Shown here: positions 37,322 to 44,424 of the stretch, piece after piece | Position numbering within the stretch: the first letter of the stretch is position 1 | How the letters are laid out: each line of letters starts with the position of its first letter | Assembly: GCA_019217005.1 (NCBI GenBank) | Contig: JAHBNG010000108.1 | Location: 1-51,857, forward strand | From: Chloroflexi bacterium TSY | GTDB lineage: Bacteria; Chloroflexota; Anaerolineae; Caldilineales; Caldilineaceae | DNA: 51,857 nucleotides | Direction: 5' to 3' | Made by a program: the position numbers and the translations under genes | The notes under the pieces: model-generated | Told to the model about the DNA's origin: nothing | Seen by the model: the letters and a program-made list of their open reading frames with translations, nothing else | Databases searched by the model: none

Positions 37322-37378
37322 TCCGGTTCCTAAAGTTATCAGAGCGCTCAGTATAACATAAACATTGGACACATCCCT

Positions 37379-38254
37379 ATGACCCAATCACTCCACGCCA
37401 TCGTCCTCAAACTCACTGCCAACCAATCCGGCTCACTCCACGCCACCATTGGCGAGTTGAGCCATGCCGCCTTCTACGCCGCCATCGACGCCGTCGATCC
37501 AGCATTGGCCAAACGCGTCCACGATGCAGAAGCGCGCAAACCCTTTAGCCTCTCTCCGTTGTATGGCTACTGGCAAAGCCCCAAAGACAGACGTATCCAC
37601 ATCGGTGCTGGGCAGGAAGGATGGCTGCGACTGGGGCTGCTGGATGAGGAGCTCTTTGCTGCTTTTATGCAACACATTCTCTATAGCGGTGTGACTGGCG
37701 GTGCACCTGGCATTCAACTGGGCGACATTCCCTTTACCATTACCGAATCCCTCGGCACACCAGGTGCGCATCCGTGGGTAGGCTATGCCACACGGGAGCA
37801 ATTGATGGCTCTAGACGATGCGCCCGACCGCTGGGTTCTGGAGTTTGAAAGTCCAACGGCTATCCGCTGGGGGCAAGCAGACAAAGGCGGGATAGTCGGC
37901 AAAGGATCCCGTCGGGTAGAAGTCTTTCCGCAACCGCGTCCTGCCATTGCCAGCCTGCGCTCTCGCTGGAACCGGATGATGACTGATGCAGATGACTATC
38001 AATTTGATATTCAGTTTGAAGAGTGGGTGGAGCGCAATGTCGTCGTGAGCAAAGTTTTCCACTGGGAGACGCAACCGTTCCCCTACAAAAAGCAGACTTA
38101 TGTAGGTGGGTTGGGCAAGCTCGAATATAGGCTGCTGGATACAAGTAATCGAGCATATGCAGTTCACTTTCACCGGCTGCTTCACTTGGCCTTCTTTGCC
38201 GGCATCGGCTATAAGACGACACATGGGCTGGGGCAGGTGAGGGTTGTTCGTTAA
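37379..38254 (+). CDS. cas6: CRISPR pre-crRNA endoribonuclease Cas6
   Basis: 291 aa, ATG 37379. Cas6 cuts each repeat to give crRNAs with an 8-nt 5' handle. The glycine-rich RNA-binding loop is at the C-terminus (GIGYKTTHGLGQVRV), and the two ferredoxin-like folds are indicated by LHAIVLKLTANQSG at the start and WVLEFESPTAIRWG in the middle. The likely catalytic His is in HFHRLLHLAFF or the N-terminal half; not resolved. It opens the adaptation part of the locus. No strong RBS. The frame is intact, so array transcripts could still be processed. Confidence 0.9.
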   Translation: MTQSLHAIVLKLTANQSGSLHATIGELSHAAFYAAIDAVDPALAKRVHDAEARKPFSLSPLYGYWQSPKDRRIHIGAGQEGWLRLGLLDEELFAAFMQHILYSGVTGGAPGIQLGDIPFTITESLGTPGAHPWVGYATREQLMALDDAPDRWVLEFESPTAIRWGQADKGGIVGKGSRRVEVFPQPRPAIASLRSRWNRMMTDADDYQFDIQFEEWVERNVVVSKVFHWETQPFPYKKQTYVGGLGKLEYRLLDTSNRAYAVHFHRLLHLAFFAGIGYKTTHGLGQVRVVR

Positions 38255-38330
38255 AAGTCCAAAGTCCAGAGTCCAAAGTCGTAAATCTTGGATCTTGGAC
38301 CCTGAACTACATTTGATATATATACGAGGA
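38255..38330. repeat. Heptanucleotide repeat tract 1
   Basis: agtccaa-agtccag-agtccaa-agtcgta … atcttgg-accctga: degenerate 7-bp units between cas6 and the four-helix-bundle gene. The same type recurs at 38722-38790 and 39430-39550. Confidence 0.7.
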
Positions 38331-38337
38331 GTATTCT

Positions 38338-38721
38338 ATGGCATCGATTACGCGTTTCGAGGATATTCAGGGTTGGAAGATGGCGCGTCAGTTGACGAAT
38401 TTGGTCTATTCGTTGTCAAACAAACAGCCGTTCGGTCGTGATTTTGGACTAAAAGATCAGATCCGCCGTGCATCCGGCTCCATTATGCATAACATTGCCG
38501 AGGGATTTGACGCTGGAAGCGATCCCGAGTTCATTCGTTTTCTGCGCTATGCCCTGCGCTCAGCTACAGAGGTACAATCCCAACTCTACATCGCCAAAGA
38601 TCAGAACTACATCACACAAGACGAGTTCCAAGAACTTTACAATCTGGCCAACCAAACCAAGAACACAATCAACGGATTCATTCGATATCTCTCTCTCACA
38701 AATAAACAGTCAAAGACCTAA
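38338..38721 (+). CDS. Four-helix-bundle protein (23S rRNA IVS / S23 family)
   Basis: 127 aa, ATG 38338. The family pattern is clear: FEDIQGWKMARQLTNLVY at the N-terminus, FGLKDQIRRASGSIMHNIAEGF in helix 2 and EFIRFLRYALRSATEVQSQLYIA in helix 3. These proteins form pentameric bundles; relatives include Avd of diversity-generating retroelements, but most have no known role. No reverse transcriptase or variable repeat is present here. The gene is bracketed by heptanucleotide repeats on both sides and sits between cas6 and cas4, so it looks like a small inserted cassette rather than a Cas component. Confidence 0.88.
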   Translation: MASITRFEDIQGWKMARQLTNLVYSLSNKQPFGRDFGLKDQIRRASGSIMHNIAEGFDAGSDPEFIRFLRYALRSATEVQSQLYIAKDQNYITQDEFQELYNLANQTKNTINGFIRYLSLTNKQSKT

Positions 38722-38790
38722 GACTCAAAACCCCGGACCCCGAACTCAGGACCTTGGACTCAGGACCCTGGACCTTGGACTCAGGACTAT
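38722..38790. repeat. Heptanucleotide repeat tract 2
   Basis: Units such as actcagg-accttgg-actcagg-accctgg with a strict 7-bp period. It occupies the place where the cas4 start and RBS should be. Confidence 0.8.
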
Positions 38791-38796
38791 ATAACT

Positions 38797-39381
38797 ACGG
38801 ACTACCTACCCCTCTCCTACATCAATCATTTCGAATATTGCCCTCGTCGCTTCTGGTACATCTATGTACAAGGACAGATGGTGGAGAATGTTCACGTTTT
38901 GCGGGGCAACCTGAATCATGAACGCGCCGACACACCCGGTTACGAAACCCTACCTGATGGTGTGACTGTTCATCGGCGCGTCTATGTTGTGAGCCATACG
39001 CTCGCCATCACTGGTATCTGTGATTTACTGGAAGAATATGCAAACGGAAGACTCGTTCCCGTTGAATACAAGCAGGGCAAGCGGGGCAAATGGACCAATG
39101 ACGAAGCCCAACTCTGTGCCCAAGCCCTCTGTCTGGAAGAGATGGCGGGTAAACAAATCGAAAAAGGTGGCATCTTCTATTTCGGCAGTCGCCGTCGGGT
39201 GGAGGTGACGTTCGGCGCACAACTACGCTCCATGACCAGTCAACTCATTCGCCAGATGCATTATGCATTGGCTGATGGCAAGATTCCGCCCCACACCGAA
39301 CAGCGCCAACGGTGTCGTGGTTGTAGTCTTTATGACATTTGTCTGCCAAAGGAAACGGACGCGCTGAATGTGAACCGCTAA
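38797..39381 (+). CDS. cas4: CRISPR-associated exonuclease Cas4, start codon unclear
   Basis: Cas4 trims prespacers and selects those with a PAM. The frame includes LPLSYINHFEYCPRRFWY, which carries the first Fe-S cysteine and must be coding. GICDLLEE with VPVEYKQGK gives the RecB-type D…E-x-K active site, and CRGCSLYDIC gives the other three cysteines. The first ATG (38878) lies after that N-terminal Cys. No ATG, GTG or TTG exists in frame between 38878 and the TAA of the preceding gene at 38719-38721. ACG 38797, at the position where homologues begin, is used here as the nominal start. Translation may use a rare start or read through. About 194 aa. Confidence 0.85.
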   Translation, partial: TDYLPLSYINHFEYCPRRFWYIYVQGQMVENVHVLRGNLNHERADTPGYETLPDGVTVHRRVYVVSHTLAITGICDLLEEYANGRLVPVEYKQGKRGKWTNDEAQLCAQALCLEEMAGKQIEKGGIFYFGSRRRVEVTFGAQLRSMTSQLIRQMHYALADGKIPPHTEQRQRCRGCSLYDICLPKETDALNVNR

Positions 39382-39558
39382 GCTCCAAGCCCCAAGTACA
39401 TGGTCCATTTTATCTGACTTGGCCCAGGATCCAGAGACCCAGGACTTCGGACTCAGGACTTCACACTCAGGACTTCACACTCAGGACTTCGGACCCAGAA
39501 CTTTGGACCCAGGACTTTAGACTCAGGACTTCGGACTCAAAACCCAGGACTAAACATC
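39382..39558. repeat. Heptanucleotide repeat tract 3, between cas4 and cas1
   Basis: From about 39430 to 39550, units acttcgg, actcagg, acttcac, acccagg and actttgg follow each other with a 7-bp period. No gene, no clear promoter. Confidence 0.8.
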
Positions 39559-40719
39559 ATGACAACACTATACCTAACCGAACCCCGTAGCATCGTCCAA
39601 AAAGATGGCGATGCGCTAATCGTCAAGATTCCAGCCAATGAAGACGAAGGAACCCAAAAACGGAGTGTTCGTGTTCCCATGCAGAAAGTCGATCAAGTTG
39701 TTGTGTTGGGTGACAGTACAGTGACAACTCCCGCACTGATTGCCTTACTCGATCAGAATGCCGACGTCTGTTTCTGTAACTATTGGGGGCGCTTTCAAGG
39801 GCGTTTGGCGCCAATGGTCAGCAAAAATGTCTTTGTGCGAGCCGCTCAGTTCCGTGCCCATGATGATTACCAACAACGGGTAGCTTTGGCCGCGCGCTTT
39901 GTGCGGGGCAAGCTGCACAATCAACGCACGCTGCTGCTCCGCGGTAACCGCACCATTAAGGATGAGGGAATGGGAACCGAATTGCGTGCAAATGCGGAGA
40001 CAATCGGTGCTTTGATCAAGGAAGTTGACCAGTTGAAAGCCGAGGAAGGTGGACCACCCGACCCGCGTCATCCACAAGCAGAATCAGCATTGGGAACGCT
40101 ACAGGGTATGGAGGGGGCCAGCGCCGCGGCTTTCTTTCGCAGCTTTGGTCAATTGCTCAAGCATGATATGGGCATCAAGGGCGGGTTTCCTGGGCGAAAG
40201 CGTCGTCCACCACCCGACCCCGTCAATGCTTTGTTAAGCTTTGGGTATACATTGCTCATGAACCATGTGCTGAGCGCGGTCCAGATTGTGGGCTTCGACC
40301 CCTATATCGGCTATCTTCATAGCCAAGGATATGGAAAACCATCGCTCGCTCTGGATTTGATGGAAGAGATGCGCACACCTATCGTCGATTCGGTGGTGCT
40401 AACTGTGATCAACAAGCAGATTCTCCAGCCCAAACACTTCGAAGAGAAGTTCGGCGTCTATCAACTGACTCCGCCTGGGCGCAAGCTCTTTTTGCAGCAG
40501 TTTGAACAGCGTCTGAACACCGACATTCAACATCCTGTAAGCTTCATCCCATTTACTATCTCGCGCACATGGTTTGAACAGCATCTGAACACCGACATTC
40601 AACATCCGGTCTTCAATTACAAAGCATCCTATCGGCGCTGCTTGGAACTACAGGCAAGATTGTTGGGAAAGTACTTATTAGAGGAAGTTCCCGTTTATCG
40701 ACCGTTTCAGGTTCGGTGA
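39559..40719 (+). CDS. cas1: CRISPR integrase Cas1, with a 24-residue insertion
   Basis: 386 aa, longer than the usual ~330-360. Cas1 inserts spacers with Cas2. Metal ligands: E in LQGMEGASAAAFF, H in PYIGYLHSQGYGKPSLALDLMEE with the following D/E. The N-terminal beta domain (QVVVLGDSTVTTPALIALLDQN) is normal. Near the C-terminus, FEQRLNTDIQHPV is repeated as FEQHLNTDIQHPV after an intervening stretch, the result of a 72-bp in-frame gain (40501-40572). Homologues have one copy leading into the YKASYRRCLELQARLL helix. Activity may persist but is not certain. 15 bp before cas2. Confidence 0.92.
   Translation: MTTLYLTEPRSIVQKDGDALIVKIPANEDEGTQKRSVRVPMQKVDQVVVLGDSTVTTPALIALLDQNADVCFCNYWGRFQGRLAPMVSKNVFVRAAQFRAHDDYQQRVALAARFVRGKLHNQRTLLLRGNRTIKDEGMGTELRANAETIGALIKEVDQLKAEEGGPPDPRHPQAESALGTLQGMEGASAAAFFRSFGQLLKHDMGIKGGFPGRKRRPPPDPVNALLSFGYTLLMNHVLSAVQIVGFDPYIGYLHSQGYGKPSLALDLMEEMRTPIVDSVVLTVINKQILQPKHFEEKFGVYQLTPPGRKLFLQQFEQRLNTDIQHPVSFIPFTISRTWFEQHLNTDIQHPVFNYKASYRRCLELQARLLGKYLLEEVPVYRPFQVR
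40501..40609 (+). repeat. 37-bp imperfect direct repeat inside cas1
   Basis: 40501-40537 and 40573-40609 differ at only two positions and are 72 bp apart, giving the duplicated LNTDIQHPV segment. Confidence 0.9.
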
Positions 40720-40734
40720 ATTTGTGATATAATC

Positions 40735-41028
40735 ATGTCAGACAATCGTACAACCACACTCTATGTTGTCGCTTACGACATCAGCTCAGACAAGCGAAGA
40801 ACAAAGATCCATAAGATCCTAAGCGGATTCGGACATTGGACGCAGTTTAGTCTATTCGAGTGTTTCTTAAATGAAAAAGAGTATCTACAGTTACGATATT
40901 TGCTTGATGACCACATGAAGGAAGAAGAGGATAGCGTCCGCTTTTATCCGTTGTGTAAAGCGTGTCAAGCGAAAGTTGAGACCGTGGGGAACCCGCCGCC
41001 GGAAGAGCCAGAGATGTTTTTGGTCTAA
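40735..41028 (+). CDS. cas2: CRISPR adaptation protein Cas2
   Basis: 97 aa, ATG 40735. Ferredoxin-like fold; the first strand ends in YDISSDKRRTKIHKIL, with the conserved Asp after YVVAY. FGHWTQFSLFECFLNEKEYLQL and DSVRFYPLCKAC complete the family pattern. It forms the central dimer of the Cas1-Cas2 integrase. The gene is complete and last of the operon. A 79-bp palindromic repeat follows at 41037. Confidence 0.93.
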   Translation: MSDNRTTTLYVVAYDISSDKRRTKIHKILSGFGHWTQFSLFECFLNEKEYLQLRYLLDDHMKEEEDSVRFYPLCKACQAKVETVGNPPPEEPEMFLV

Positions 41029-41036
41029 TTTTTTGG

Positions 41037-41115
41037 GAGTGTGTCCCAAAGTGTGTAAATGCAGCGGTTCTCTGACTGAGTAGTGTTCATTTACACACTT
41101 TGTGGTACACGCTCA
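41037..41115. repeat. 79-bp palindromic repeat, copy 3
   Basis: gagtgtgtcccaaagtgtgt … acacactttgtggtacacgctc with central ctctgactgag. Located 9 bp after cas2; it could end the cas transcript before the CRISPR leader. Confidence 0.8.
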
Positions 41116-41456
41116 ATTTTTCAGCAATCTCTTTGCGAGCATCGCAGCACCCAACCAATCTCCCTTTGATGCTCGCAATTGGTTCGATTCGGAATGGTTG
41201 AGGCATGTGATGACATTCTCTCTGCAGAGGGATGAAATTTGATTGAGCGGGCACTTCAACGAGATGCCAAGAGCCGATTTAGACGTAACTAAGGAACAAT
41301 CATTGCAATCAATGTGAGTCATGCTCGCTAGTGGGAGGAATGATGAAAAAGAAGAGAGATATTTCGGTGAAACAGCTTCAATGTAGATACTTTATCGGCT
41401 CAAGTGGGATAAAACTATCAAAAAACAATCTGATTTTAGGGACAATGCGAGAGCAT
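41116..41456 (+). promoter_or_regulatory. Probable CRISPR leader
   Basis: 341 bp between the palindromic repeat and the first CRISPR repeat, no gene. Becomes AT-rich toward the array. The repeat 3' end GATTGAAAC/T indicates plus-strand transcription, so the leader is on this side. The last leader base is T, which is also found in front of every repeat in the first block. Confidence 0.6.
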
Positions 41457-42664
41457 GTCTGAGGATCAAAAAACTCGAACGCGAGATTGAAATACCACCG
41501 TGGCATTAGGGTGTAGGGAGTTCCGACATGTCTGAGGATCAAAAAACTCGAACGCGAGATTGAAATACGCCGAAGCTTTGACAACCACTCGACTTATCCC
41601 TTCTCTCGAGATGTCTGAGGATCAAAAAACTCGAACGCGAGATTGAAATACGCCGAAGTGCTGGAGCTGAGACAGGAGCGGAGATGTCTGAGGATCAAAA
41701 AACTCGAACGCGAGATTGAAACTCGACTTACACGAATGTCAGCTACCTCAATCATGAGTGTCTGAGGATCAAAAAACTCGAACGCGAGATTGAAACAGAG
41801 GGTTCCCCGCCGCAGTTGGCGGGGGTGTGGGCTGTCTGAGGATCAAAAAACTCGAACGCGAGATTGAAACCCCCCGATCGCGACAGTGAATTCTTCACTC
41901 GTGGCATGTCTGAGGATCAAAAAACTCGAACGCGAGATTGAAACGGGGGCGGGTATTGTTTGTTGGTACATGTGTTTTGTGTCTGAGGATCAAAAAACTC
42001 GAACGCGAGATTGAAACTGGCCTGTCCCGGGGGTGTCGACATTGGCCCCGTAGTGTCTGAGGATCAAAAAACTCGAACGCGAGATTGAAACTGGCCTGTC
42101 CCAGGCGTATCCACATTGGCGCCGTATGTCTGAGGATCAAAAAACTCGAACGCGAGATTGAAACATGTATCTATTGTACGCGATGCCGAGCTGCATGTCA
42201 TGTCTGAGGATCAAAAAACTCGAACGCGAGATTGAAACTTCGCGAAATAGCCCGCGAAATAGCTCGCGGCACCGTGTCTGAGGATCAAAAAACTCGAACG
42301 CGAGATTGAAACCTTCCGCGATCATCTCCTGGACGACTGTGCTCAACTGTCTGAGGATCAAAAAACTCGAACGCGAGATTGAAACAGCCGAGAAGCTATA
42401 TGCCTCGGATGCTGGGAATTATGTCTGAGGATCAAAAAACTCGAACGCGAGATTGAAACAGTACATATCCGGGGCCTCTTACATTTCCATACCAAGTGTC
42501 TGAGGATCAAAAAACTCGAACGCGAGATTGAAACTCGCATGGAGTATTCACTGGGCCGCATGCAACTGTGTCTGAGGATCAAAAAACTCGAACGCGAGAT
42601 TGAAACAAATTATCGATCCGGAAGCCGGGCCCAGCACGGTGTGTCTGAGGATCAAAAAACTCGA
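41457..42664 (+). CRISPR. Type I-D CRISPR array, leader-proximal block (16 full repeats + 1 truncated)
   Basis: 37-bp repeat GTCTGAGGATC…CGCGAGATTGAAAC. Sixteen full repeats, then a 17th cut after 22 nt at 42664. Spacers are 34-37 nt except spacer 2 (45-46 nt). Repeats 1-3 end in T instead of C. All 16 spacers are followed by a T before the next repeat. Spacers 8 and 9 are related. Spacer 2 (41567-41612) matches the IS inside the array. Repeats read in six frames give long spurious open frames. Confidence 0.97.
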
Positions 42665-42719
42665 CAACACATAGTAATGGACACTTAGGCCAATCCAAAA
42701 AATAAAATATACGCGAGAA

Positions 42720-42874
42720 GGGGTGGTTCATTTTAGCTGGATAGATAGGTTTACACTTTTAGAAACAGAAAGAACGTTTATATTCTCTGATTTCGCCGGT
42801 TCTCAGAGAGAAAACGGTCTCATATAGATTTTTGTCTATATATCAAAAGTGTAAACCTAATTTTGAACCACCCC
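42720..42874 (-). mobile_element. 155-bp MITE, variant A, in the ISAzo13-like element
   Basis: Identical to the cas10d copy and in the same orientation, flanked by cgcgagaa (42712-42719 and 42875-42882). It separates the left IS end from the transposase start and may cut it off from its promoter. Confidence 0.95.
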
Positions 42875-42914
42875 CGCGAGAAGGTGTTAAACTAGCTCTC
42901 CAAAAGGAGCAAAA

Positions 42915-44132
42915 ATGACAATCTCGCCAGAAATGGTTGAAGTCTTGAAAGAGACGAAGGCCATGTTAAGTGGATACGAAAGAAGGCACTTCATGGCCCA
43001 AACGGTCAAAACGATATGCGAAGGGAGTCCGACGAAAGCAGAACGAGAGTTGGGCTGGAATCGGGCGACGATAGCCAAAGCCCTGGAAGAACTAGAAGGC
43101 GGCTTCTGTTATGTCGACCAAAGCCACCGACGTGGTCGCAAAAAAGCCGAAGACCATATCCCCACTTTACTGGCCGATATGGTTGAAATCGCCGATCAAT
43201 TCAGCCAGACCGATCCCACCTTTCGACCCCCCCAATTGTACACTCGACTAACCGCCGCCGAAATGCGTACCCAGCTCATCGAGCAGAAAGGATACACAGA
43301 TGAGGAATTGCCTGGCGAAGAGGCCATCCGCTTGAAGCTCAATGAGTTAGGCTATGGCTCAAACCGGGTCAAAAAAAGTCAACCAGTGAAAAAGATCCCA
43401 GAGACCGATGCGATCTTTGATAGAATTCATCAGATCAATCAAGAAGCGGATGCAGACGAGACGGTTCTGCGCCTCTCTTGGGATGCCAAAGCGACGATTT
43501 TACTTGACCGTTTCTCGAGAGAAGGGATAAGTCGAGTGGTTGTCAAAGCGCTCGATCATGACTTTCAAGATAAGAAGACCGAGAAAGTCACTCCTTTTGG
43601 CATTTACCTCCCTTCAACCAAGGAACTCTTTCTTTACTTGACTCAGTCGAAAGTGACGAGTGACTGTATTGTCGACTGCCTGATTGATTTTTGGGAAAGC
43701 GTACGTGAACACTTTCCTCACGTCAAGACCCTCGTGATCAATCAGGACAATGGTCCCGAAAATCATACCCGTCGGACTCAGTTTATGTATCGTCTCACTC
43801 AGTTTGTTGAGCACTATCGTCTCTCTATTCAGCTCGCCTGCTACCCTCCTTATCACAGTAAATACAACCCCATCGAACGGGTTTGGGGCCATCTTGAAAA
43901 ACACTGGAACGGTTCTCTTCTCGATTCTCTTGAGACCGTTCTCAATTTTGCCCGTTCTTTTCGCTTTAACCAACTACAACCCTTCGTTCACCTGAATTCC
44001 ACTCTTTATGAGACCGGCGTTAAACTCACTCAGAAAGAGATGGACCGTTTGGAACAACGCTTCCAACGTTTACCTGGTTTAGAAAAATGGTTTGTCCTTA
44101 TTCCCCCTCTCCATTCTCTCGTTCGCGTATAA
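42915..44132 (+). CDS. ISAzo13-family transposase
   Basis: 405 aa, ATG 42915, RBS aaaggagc. The N-terminal helix-turn-helix-like region is ERELGWNRATIAKALEELEGG. The catalytic core has LSWDAKATILLD (first Asp), VINQDNGPENH (second Asp) and YPPYHSKYNPIERVWGHLEKHW (final Glu), the signature of the 'Rhodopirellula/ISAzo13' family. The frame is complete. Bases 43513-43549 are complementary to CRISPR spacer 2 of the same array. The gene may be poorly expressed because of the MITE upstream. Confidence 0.88.
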   Translation: MTISPEMVEVLKETKAMLSGYERRHFMAQTVKTICEGSPTKAERELGWNRATIAKALEELEGGFCYVDQSHRRGRKKAEDHIPTLLADMVEIADQFSQTDPTFRPPQLYTRLTAAEMRTQLIEQKGYTDEELPGEEAIRLKLNELGYGSNRVKKSQPVKKIPETDAIFDRIHQINQEADADETVLRLSWDAKATILLDRFSREGISRVVVKALDHDFQDKKTEKVTPFGIYLPSTKELFLYLTQSKVTSDCIVDCLIDFWESVREHFPHVKTLVINQDNGPENHTRRTQFMYRLTQFVEHYRLSIQLACYPPYHSKYNPIERVWGHLEKHWNGSLLDSLETVLNFARSFRFNQLQPFVHLNSTLYETGVKLTQKEMDRLEQRFQRLPGLEKWFVLIPPLHSLVRV

Positions 44133-44167
44133 TTATTTTTTTGGTTTAGCCTAACAGGTGTTCCATT

Positions 44168-44424
44168 GTCTGAGGATCAAAAAACTCGAACGCGAGATTG
44201 AAACCGATTTTCGCCTGCCTTCGAGCAACGTCCCACGCACAGTCTGAGGATCAAAAAACTCGAACGCGAGATTGAAACCCTTTCTTGAATTCGAATAGTG
44301 AAATATTGACTTCGTCTGAGGATCAAAAAACTCGAACGCGAGATTGAAACCGATGATTTCCCGTTGCGTGTCAACAATAACGGCAAGTCTGAGGATCAAA
44401 AAACTCGAACGCGGAGAACGAGAC
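44168..44424 (+). CRISPR. Type I-D CRISPR array, leader-distal block (3 repeats + degenerate end)
   Basis: Three full repeats with spacers of 35-37 nt, then a last repeat that matches for 27 nt (44387-44413) and decays (ggagaacgagac). Here the base before each later repeat is A, C or A rather than T, unlike the proximal block. The degenerate last repeat marks the old end. Confidence 0.95.

Larger units (their letters stand above)
37055..37378. other. Intergenic region before cas6 with two hairpins
   Basis: 324 bp, no gene. It holds the promoter side of the TA island and two inverted-repeat structures (37198-37256 and 37262-37321) upstream of cas6. Confidence 0.6.
42676..44167 (+). mobile_element. 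ISAzo13-like insertion sequence inside the CRISPR array
   Basis: Imperfect inverted ends: aatggacacttaggccaatc at the left, and the complement of aatggaacacctgttaggct at the right, both followed by a long A-run and tatacgcga. The right end abuts a complete repeat at 44168; the left side follows a truncated repeat and 11 unexplained bases (42665-42675). No clear target duplication, so some array sequence was probably lost. A MITE lies in its left end. Confidence 0.8.

Noticed and set aside
38338..38721. Accessory protein of a diversity-generating retroelement (Avd)
   Set aside because: No reverse transcriptase or template/variable repeat pair in the window; the sequence fits the general S23/four-helix-bundle family.
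38878..39381. Cas4 starting at ATG 38878
   Set aside because: That start would drop the conserved EYCPRRFWY segment with the first cluster cysteine.
41378..42582. Minus-strand frames through the CRISPR array encoding repeated FNLAFEFFDPQT-like peptides
   Set aside because: They are translations of the CRISPR repeat and spacers; no start signals, and the period equals the repeat unit.
43513..43549. Claim that spacer 2 certainly targets the IS for cleavage
   Set aside because: The flanking triplet is GCG or AGC, not GTN, and the effector genes are broken; only the sequence match is certain.
41457..44424. Other spacers matching elements of this window (155-bp MITE, IS701, IS copies 1-3)
   Set aside because: Read by eye against these elements, no match other than spacer 2 to the ISAzo13-like transposase was found; a computed search would be needed to exclude imperfect ones.
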